DNA of 64,000 nucleotides from Asterias amurensis (lineage: Eukaryota; Echinodermata; Asteroidea; Forcipulatida; Asteriidae). The translations under genes were made by a program, and so were the position numbers. The notes beneath the pieces were generated by a model. The model made no database searches, was not told the DNA's origin, and saw nothing but the letters and a program-made list of their open reading frames with translations. The DNA lies in assembly GCF_032118995.1 (NCBI RefSeq), contig NC_092667.1, positions 5,944,931 to 6,008,930 on the forward strand, written 5' to 3'. Of this stretch, positions 57,501-64,000 are shown piece after piece (within the stretch, counting starts at the first letter, position 1; each line of letters opens with the position of its first letter).

Positions 57501-60490
57501 TTGAGGACCTAACGACAGAGGTGTGCCTCAATCTGTCCCGGAGCCAAGGGGGTCTTGGGTTCATATACACCGGGACCCAGAAAGGCAACGAGTGCTGGTA
57601 CGGTCTGAGGGACCAAGATTTCTGGAGTGAAGGTGAGGATGAATCGGATTGTAACGATATCTGCAAAGGCAACTCAAACCAAACATGTGGTGGTGCAAGA
57701 GAAAGAATCTCAATTTATGATGGCAAGTATATATCAAGAAGTAAAAAGTGCTGTTGAAACTAAGTTTTAAAGGGACGGTGATGCCTTTGGTAATTACTCT
57801 AATGGCAATAAAAACGTACTTGATTAGAAGTGCAGCAGCCTTTGATAGTATAAAGCATTAATTTCACAATCAATTTACACTTTGAAGTGATGAGGTCAAG
57901 GAAAACTAATGCATATGTAATCAGTGTTTATACCCCAAAATTTAAATCTGAGAAGCGTCACTGACAGTAATGGCTTTTAGATTATTGATTTCAAATGGAT
58001 TATTTGTCGTGCTTGTGCATAATAGCTCTGGAAGTTCGGCGATATCTCAAACATGCGACCAGGGCTCTTCAACCCACTCTTCTTTCCAAATGAGATAATG
58101 AATCAACCCTGTTCTTCGAACCATGATGTAAAGCTTAAAATTGGAAACAATATGGCCTAATTGTATTTCTATACCAGTCAGTGTGACCATGAAAAGGTTC
58201 CGGTAACCACAGGTGTTGCCGAATAGAAGGTTCCATTTTGAAAGACTCCGATGACATTCTACTTTTTCAGCGAATCTTGGCTACTGTGATGATCCAGGAA
58301 CTATCTCCAATGGCAACCGTAGCATACGTCACTCAGCGGATGACTTCTATTTCGGAACAATTGTTGAGTTTGCTTGTAATACCGGATTTGAACTGCAGGG
58401 AGCACCATCCATACAGTGTACAATGGGGTTCAAAGGATACGGAGTGGAATGGAGTAATGATGTTCCTGAATGTTTGGGTGAGGAGCAAAAACAAAAGGGG
58501 TTTAAAACAAAAGCCAGCAGCCGTAGGAGCAAGCAGCAGCAGATGCAGCAACTGCTGCATGCAGCGGCAGCAGCCCGTGCAACACTGTTGCAAGCTAGTT
58601 GCATGGGTTTAGGCATAGGCAATATACAGGGAAGCCAATACTATCGAGGTTCAAAATCCATAATAAAACTAACCATTGGTGGGTTTGGAGACAGGAAGTG
58701 TAAAATTCTAGAGGTTCAAAAACAGGATAAAAACAGGATTGCTTTATCGTTGGTTAACGTTAGTGGGTTTGGAGTAGGCAACTACAGGAAATGTAACATT
58801 CCAGAGGTCCCAAAACAGGATAAAAACAGGATTGCTTTATCGTTGGTTTACGTTAGTGGGTGTGGAGTTAGTAACTACAGAAAATGTAACATTCATAGAG
58901 GTTCAAAAACAGGATAAAAACAGGATTGCTTTATCGTTGGTTTACGTTAGTGGGTTTGGAGTAAGCAACGACAGGAAATGTAACATTCATATAGAGGTTC
59001 AAAAACAGGATAAAAACAGGATTGCTTTATCGTTGGTTTACGTTAGTGGGTTTGGAGTAAGCAACGACAGGAAATGTAACATTCATAGAGGTTCAAAAAC
59101 AGGATAAAAACAGGATTGAGCAACGACAGGAAATGTAACATTCATAGAGGTTCAAAAACAGGATAAAAACAGGGTTGAGCAACGACAGGAAATGTAACAT
59201 TCATAAAAGTTCAAAAACAGGATAAAACAGGATTGCTTTGTCGTTGGTTAAACGTTTGTGGGTTCAAAAACAGGATAAAACGGGATTGGTCTATCGTTTA
59301 ACGTAAGTGGATTTGGAGTAAGCAACCATACAGGAAATGTAGTTTTCTCTGAATAAAAGGTTTATTATGCGTTTCAAAATGTCAGGCGTATGAGAATGAT
59401 CAATAAAAAACAAGATGCTGTAAACTTTGTACAAATTTTGTTGCAGTTCCAATAACTCAGCCTTCTACATTGGTACCGGTAACCTCAGAGATGATGAACA
59501 CTCAAGAGCAAGCTTCAGGTAAAATACAATCAAGAGTTGGTTTGCGTGTTGTTGTTGTTTTGGTTTTTTTTGTGTGTTTTTTGTGTTTTTTGGGGGGTGG
59601 GGGTTTGTTGGTCGGTTTGTCTGTTTGGGTGTTTGTTTTTTGTTATTAATAATTTGATACGTTAGACGTATAAGAAACCGTATCATACTGGAAACATGTT
59701 ACTGTTTATGAATAGAGAGTGACGTATCTTTAAAATGGTTCCAATACACTTTCATCATCATATAATAATATGACGAACATTTATATACAAACTGTCTTTA
59801 CCCACAAGGAGGTTTGAAGGATTTCATCAGATCAAAATGATTTTTTTATTAAATACCTTTTATGCTGTTTCTAGACACAGGTGCGTGTGCTGGGGTAGGA
59901 GCGGCCGTGGCGTTTGGCATCCTCTTTATTGCTGCGTTGGTTGGAATCGGCTACTGGAAATTGAGGTGAGAAAAAGAACTGCAGACTTTCGAAAAACTTT
60001 TGAAAATTGACTTAAGAAAAGTTGATTTGGTTACAGCACAATTTCAACAATAAATCACCCACAGGCGAGGTCGGTGTCATAGGGTGGGTGCCCCTGTTGT
60101 TCACAAGAGCCGAAGGAAGTTGATTCATAGAGGGCGCTATAATTCACCGTATGGGGGGGTACAATCTCTTGTCGCACACTGGGACTGGGTGACCTTTGGT
60201 ATTACACGATTCACTTTGGAGAAGACTGATTTCAATTCTGTTTTCCTTACAGCACAACGGGAAGTAAAACTCCACAAGCATTCAGAAACGAAGACAAGAC
60301 GCTCCGTCTTGCGAAGCTATCCGACCTCAACGACTACAGCAGAGATGATCAAACTGCCATAGAAACTACACAACATGAGGATACTTCTAACCAACCTAAA
60401 GATTCTGGATGGGTGGAAAATACGGTGTATGAGTCTTCCAATGATCCTGTAGGTCCAGAATACATAGAGATTAATCATCAACCACAGTGA
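54520..60490 (+). CDS. Single-pass receptor with SRCR, WSC and CCP domains, 430 aa
   Basis: Eight exons join in frame: 54520-54604, 55023-55250, 55471-55560, 57441-57722, 58271-58477, 59447-59518, 59875-59965, 60253-60490 (TGA). They total 1293 bp. Most introns are phase 1, as in shuffled extracellular modules. The signal peptide is MQLPSGLTVLMFSSLVILSS. Residues about 29-134 are a six-Cys SRCR domain (VRLIGG ... VCGNEDWDFDEGQVVC ... CDLGQTAEVIC). Residues about 136-228 are a WSC domain (GYIGCFRD ... CGGARERISIYDG). Residues about 230-297 are a CCP/sushi module with four Cys and the late Trp. A short Thr/Ser linker is followed by a membrane helix (VAFGILFIAALVGIGYW). The about 79-residue tail holds Tyr in NDYSRD, TVYESS and PEYIEI. 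Ligand and role are unknown; SRCR proteins often bind microbes or polysaccharide and WSC domains bind carbohydrate. Confidence 0.88.
55597..57041. mobile_element. Non-autonomous DNA transposon, 1445 bp, TAA duplications
   Basis: GGGACCATGGATAAACTA (55597) and TAGTTTATCCATGGTCCC (to 57041) are perfect 18-bp inverted ends. TAA flanks both sides (55594-55596, 57042-57044). Three-bp TWA-type duplications are typical of PIF/Harbinger elements; that assignment is inference. No transposase frame was seen. It lies in the receptor intron between the SRCR and WSC exons. Confidence 0.82.
57722..57725 (+). other. GC-type splice donor of the WSC exon
   Basis: The exon must end in phase 1 after GATG to join GCG (Ala) and stay open in the CCP exon. 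The next bases are GCAAGT, the standard GC-donor consensus. The nearby GTATAT would give phase 2 and an early stop. This is therefore a GC-AG intron. Confidence 0.82.
57770..57900 (+). repeat. MITE family C left fragment
   Basis: AAAGGGACGGTGATGCC then TTTGGTAATTACTCT and TTTGATAGTATAAAGCATT; the family left end and middle are recognisable. Confidence 0.5.
58711..59335 (+). repeat. Minisatellite, 93-96 bp unit then about 60 bp, about seven copies
   Basis: GAGGTTCAAAAACAGGATAA restarts near 58711, 58804, 58898, 58994, 59088, 59147 and 59207. The early units are 93-96 bp; the later ones have lost a central block. It lies in the receptor intron between CCP and linker exons. The unit length near a multiple of 3 keeps frames open (RKCNI...KQDKNRIALSLVYVSG), but splicing of the receptor skips it. 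Confidence 0.88.
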
Positions 60491-60564
60491 TCCACATCTA
60501 CTAGGCCTGCACATCCCAGATAAAGCTTGTACCACAGGTTACACACACGCATCTCTTCCCCGTT

Positions 60565-60660
60565 ACCCGATGGCAGGAGATTGAGTCACCCGGAGATTCC
60601 CTCCTCCCATACGGCTAAGACGTCTTCTGATAGCGCCCTCTTTTTGAATCCTCCTCCTTC
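60565..60660 (+). repeat. Dispersed repeat shared with 15905-16085
   Basis: GGCAGGAGATT, CCGGAGATTCCCTCCTCCC, ATACGG and TCTTCTGATAGCGCCCTCT occur in the same order in both places, with different spacers. It lies in the receptor 3' UTR. Confidence 0.55.
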
Positions 60661-61129
60661 GGGTAGCCCACGTAATTACATAACATTATTATGGGGGACA
60701 TCATTTATAATTTAATGTAGGCTTTTGCTTTTAAAATATATTTTTAATATATTTTCACAGTCGTTCATGGTGGTCTGTTTCTGTTCCCTATTTTATTTTA
60801 TTTAATCTTCAATGTATGCTTTAGTTTTCTTTCCTAAGATAATTCTTCTTTAATTGTTAACTTTGTACATATCAGATTGTTTTTATATAGGCTATATGAA
60901 TATTTCTAATTGTTTTTATCCTTTCCTGTAATTGGCGGCTCGTCCGCTGTTGGTTTGGTCAATATATATATATATTTTTTAATATTATAACAATATCCGA
61001 AAGAAAGGTTTCCCTTGGGCACCCCGCTCCACTTGTTACCAATGAGAGCTTATCATCATTGAAGCACTTAAACTTCAATGCTGAGAAGCGAACTTTGAAC
61101 GAGAATGTCAATATACTGTTGTAACAATT

Positions 61130-61135
61130 ATTAAA
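61130..61135 (+). terminator. Possible polyadenylation signal of the receptor gene
   Basis: ATTAAA about 640 bp after the receptor stop, just before the palindromic element at 61190. A canonical AATAAA also occurs at 61722-61727. Confidence 0.35.
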
Positions 61136-61189
61136 GAAGAGAACAATGATTTATTGTGGTGTGTTTTATGAGTGTTGATTACAGTGACC

Positions 61190-61645
61190 GGTGTCAGATG
61201 CAATTGTGTCCGCCATGCAATACTGTCCGCTCCTGACACTTTTGCATATGCAATCGTGTCCGGGGCTGACTGTACACGTATGCCGATGTGCGTGCGTAAG
61301 CGATCGAGCGTGCATGCACTGATTCACGTATTATGATTGCAGCAAAACCCCAACGGCCGAACATTTCCCATGTCATTCATGACATGCACTTAGCTTGTAA
61401 AAAAATGGCGAACGTGTTCCGTCGACCAAGGGCGTTTAATTTACTGCAAAAGGACGGTTTTGCACGGGGGCGGACACAACTGCATATGCAAATGTGTCCG
61501 GGCGGACACAATTGCATTATGCAGCAGCGTCCGGGCGGACACGATTGCATATTCAAAACCGTCCGGCGGCGGACATTATTGCACATGCAATAATGTCCTC
61601 CGGATAGTATTGCATAGAGGACATAATTGCATGCGACACCTGATT
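61190..61645. mobile_element. Foldback element built of reiterated TTGCATATGCAA/TGTCCG palindromes
   Basis: The ends GGTGTCAGATGCAATTGTGTCC and the near-complement ATAATTGCATGCGACACC are inverted. The right half holds an array of GCGGACACAATTGCATATGCAA-type palindromes, each closed by TGTCCG. It is non-coding, between the receptor and EFR3 genes. Confidence 0.75.
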
Positions 61646-62264
61646 ACAAACTGTTATTTGTCTCTCTCTTTTCTATGGATGTATATAATAATATGCGGTA
61701 AACATCAGTGGAGTTGGAGCTAATAAAGGGCGGATAAATTGGTGGCTACGTGCGGAAAAAAGTATCTATAATGTTCGCCTTGTTGAAGATCCAATGTGCG
61801 TGCGCAGGTTTAAATGCATTTGCGCGCGGGCTCGTCCAAAAGAACGGCAATGTCTCTTGAGGGCGCTGTTGCCAATTAGAGTTCGGGAAGAAAAAATGGC
61901 AGATCTGTGAGACTGCCTGACGATTAAATCTTCCAACTCTTTCAAAATAACTGTTTCTGTGCTTTTATGGCAAGCCATCTGATTTCTACGATGTTATCAT
62001 GAGTTGACACCCGTTTTGGCATACTTTGTTCAGCACACAACAACAGTAAGTGGAGAAGAACCCTTCGTCTTGTGTGACTTGTGGTGTTCCGATTTGTTTG
62101 GGAATTGGGCGGCGGCTGAACGGGAACTGTCTATTTTGGAAATTCAAAGTGCAGTTGAATTGCTTGCACTGTTGTTGGTTGCAGCAGTTGACTGCAGTAT
62201 CACTAGCACTAGTGCAGTGTGGGCGAGACAGCTTGCTTCCAAATCGTTCAGTGGTCAACTCGTG

Positions 62265-64000
62265 ATGCCTGGTAAGTTTTAGGCAAATGACATCTCTCCT
62301 AAATAAATTCCTAATTAATTGTTTTTTATACAGATCTAAAAATGTTAATTATTTGTTTGGTTAGTTATTATGCCTTTTTAATTATCATGGTTATTATAAC
62401 ATGGAGGTAGCTCCATGGTTATATGGCAATATAAATATTATTATTGGTATTATCCAGGCATTTAATTGTATTGAATAATAACAATAAGAACAATAATATT
62501 ATACAAATATACAGCATTTATTTATAAGTCGCACTTTCCGGTAAACTATTATTCAAAGGCGCCGGTCTAAGTAGTATACTGGTACGTACTAGTACAGCAG
62601 TAGAAGCCTAACTAATTACAAAAATTGAACATAGGCCTATATTGAACAAATTTAACCATTTAATTTTAATCAAAAATTGTGTATGTTTATTTTCTCTCGA
62701 AAAACTATTAAACCCACAATATTTCCCAACACTTTTGTTAAACTGTGATTTCATTTTTGGTGCAATCTTCGTTAAATGCATGAACTGTGTGCACCAAATT
62801 TTATTTTGAAATATATTTAAAAATGCTTTCACCAATCCAATTTGTATATTATTTAATTTTTACAAATGTTGTTATTGGCTGATAATGCAAACTGCACTGT
62901 TATTATTTTTCTCTTGAAAAAAAAAACCCAACATGCAATACTCAAAACATTGCATTTTCATTTGATTTCAACATTATTTTCCTTAAAATTTATATTAAAT
63001 TGATATTTTCGATTTTTTCGTTTATTTATTTATTTCCAAATTGATCTGAAACTGTGGTGCATGTACTGCATGAGTGCCCCTTTGTCCTTCTCTTTTTTCC
63101 CCATTTTGCCCCCAACCACCCCCATTTCTCCCCATTGTTTTTGGCACAAAACCAGGCTCGCTTACCGGCATGACCCATTACGTTTATGCAGGTTGCTGTA
63201 ACTGTCTTTCTGCGTTCAGGCCACGCTACAAGCGCCTTGTTGAAAGCATCTACCCAGCAGACCCCGAGGTAAGTCTGATCCACTACTAAACCAAGGATTT
63301 ACGATACAACATCGGGCCTGTATGCTTTGTTTTTGAAAGGGCAAAGGCACCAAAGAATTTTCTCTTTGGTAAAGGGCACCCTATGAGGAAATTGTAAATT
63401 TCTATGACCAGGGGACATGGGAACAATCGCCTTCATTGCCTCTGCTCTGTGAAATATCATGCTTGCAAAGGTATACTTTGCTTTTATGTCACTGCATATA
63501 TTATTTTGTTTCAGGATGGCTTGGTGCGGAGTAACATGGAGAAATTGACCTTCTATGCTGTTTCTCATAATGAGAAACTGGATCGGATTGGAAGTTACTT
63601 GGCTCATAGGCTGGATAGAGATGTCTACAGGCAGAGGATTGGGTAAAGTAGAAGATTAAACTATGAACATATTATGTACTTCAGGCACTTTCTCAAAACT
63701 TGTTGAGGTTTCTTCACAGATGTAGGGTGTCATGGCCGAGTGGTTTAGGACATCAAACTCAAGTTCTGGTGATTAAGTCATCGGATTGTGGGTTCAAATC
63801 CCGGTTATGACACTTGTGTTCTTGGGCAAGATGCTCTACTATATATTTGCCTCTTTTGTTTCTTCTCACTTTCAGCTACGTGTTTATCTCAATGAAAGCT
63901 CTGGATCAGTTACTTCTAGCCTGCCATGCACAGAGCTTGAATCTATTTGTAGAGAGCTTCTTGAAGATGGTACACAAGCTGCTGGAATCCAATATGCCGG
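62265..64000 (+). CDS. EFR3: EFR3 plasma-membrane scaffold, 5' part (runs off the window)
   Basis: Four exons: 62265-62271 (ATGCCTG), 63192-63268, 63515-63642 and 63876 to beyond 64000. The product starts MPGCCNCLSAFRPRYKRLVE and continues DGLVRSNMEKLTFYAVSHNE then KLDRIGSYLAHRLDRDVYRQ, and YVFISMKALDQLLLACHAQS. This follows the start of human EFR3A (CCCCSALRPRYKRLVDNIFP...) closely. EFR3 is a HEAT/ARM-repeat protein anchored by palmitoylated N-terminal Cys residues (Cys4, Cys5 and Cys7 here). With TTC7 and FAM126 it recruits PI4-kinase IIIalpha to the plasma membrane. The tiny first exon is supported by phase and by the conserved Cys cluster. The frame is also open upstream from an ATG at 62004, so a longer N-terminus cannot be excluded, though conservation favours MPG. 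The window ends within the protein's N-terminal region. Confidence 0.93.
63318..63463 (+). repeat. Repeat family A copy
   Basis: CCTGTATGCTTTG, AAGGGCAAAGGCACCAAAG, AAGGGCACCCTATGAGGAAA and CTCTGTGAAATATCATGC. It lies in the EFR3 intron between exons 2 and 3. Confidence 0.72.
63727..63860 (+). mobile_element. tRNA-Leu-like SINE head (family L), truncated
   Basis: GTGTCATGGCCGAGTGGTTTAG, ACTCAAGTTCTGGTG, B box GTGGGTTCAAATCCCGG, then the SINE body start TTGTGTTCTTGGGCAAGATG. It ends close to the acceptor of the next EFR3 exon. The anticodon stem has an A-C mismatch and a G-T wobble. Confidence 0.75.

Noticed and set aside
58423-59107. Long repeat-containing frames read as an extension of the CCP exon
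   Set aside because: The CCP exon has a good donor at 58477 and the linker and membrane exons join in phase beyond the repeats.
63727-63811. tRNA-Leu(CAA) gene
   Set aside because: The anticodon stem is imperfect, and a SINE body follows directly, as at 45024-45215.

Overview
This is a nuclear genomic window from an animal, most likely an echinoderm. The sea-star-like signs are many short foldback elements, tRNA-derived SINEs, small spliced exons and AT-rich introns; the exact class is inferred and was not tested. No retroviral, Polinton-like or bacterial-style genes were seen. Exons were assembled by hand from GT-AG (one GC-AG) junctions, reading phase and protein family knowledge.

Layout, left to right: (1) 3049-4344 (+): the last two exons of a tRNA isopentenyltransferase (TRIT1-like), ending in a zinc finger. 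(2) 4345-7230: intergenic DNA packed with foldback elements, one of which carries a hammerhead-ribozyme-like core. (3) 7231-10757 (+): a complete nine-exon short-chain dehydrogenase/reductase of 273 aa. (4) 14352 down to about 12218 (-): a small secreted, Lys/Arg/Gly-rich, dibasic-site precursor with its own TATA box, not recognised. (5) 16212-16436 (-): an isolated coding-looking terminal exon, not recognised. (6) 20632-30456 (+): a nuclear receptor coactivator 6 (NCOA6) orthologue whose main exon is 7.4 kb. (7) 30457-41602: 11 kb of repeats. (8) 51580 down to 41603 (-): a complete 11-exon Src-family/Src42A-FRK-like tyrosine kinase of 509 aa. (9) 54520-60490 (+): a single-pass receptor of 430 aa with the order signal peptide, SRCR, WSC, CCP/sushi, membrane helix, tyrosine-bearing tail. 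(10) 62265 to the window end (+): the 5' part of EFR3, the palmitoylated plasma-membrane scaffold of PI4-kinase IIIalpha.

These genes do not form an operon or an obvious pathway. They are ordinary, independently transcribed animal genes. Shared themes exist only loosely: the kinase, the receptor tail tyrosines and EFR3 all act at the plasma membrane.

The most unusual items are the hammerhead-like motif in a foldback element, the SRCR-WSC-CCP receptor with a GC-AG intron and a WSC domain lacking a Cys pair, the basic secreted precursor, a partial tandem duplication of the kinase SH3 exon with its splice acceptor, and several clear nested insertions with target-site duplications.
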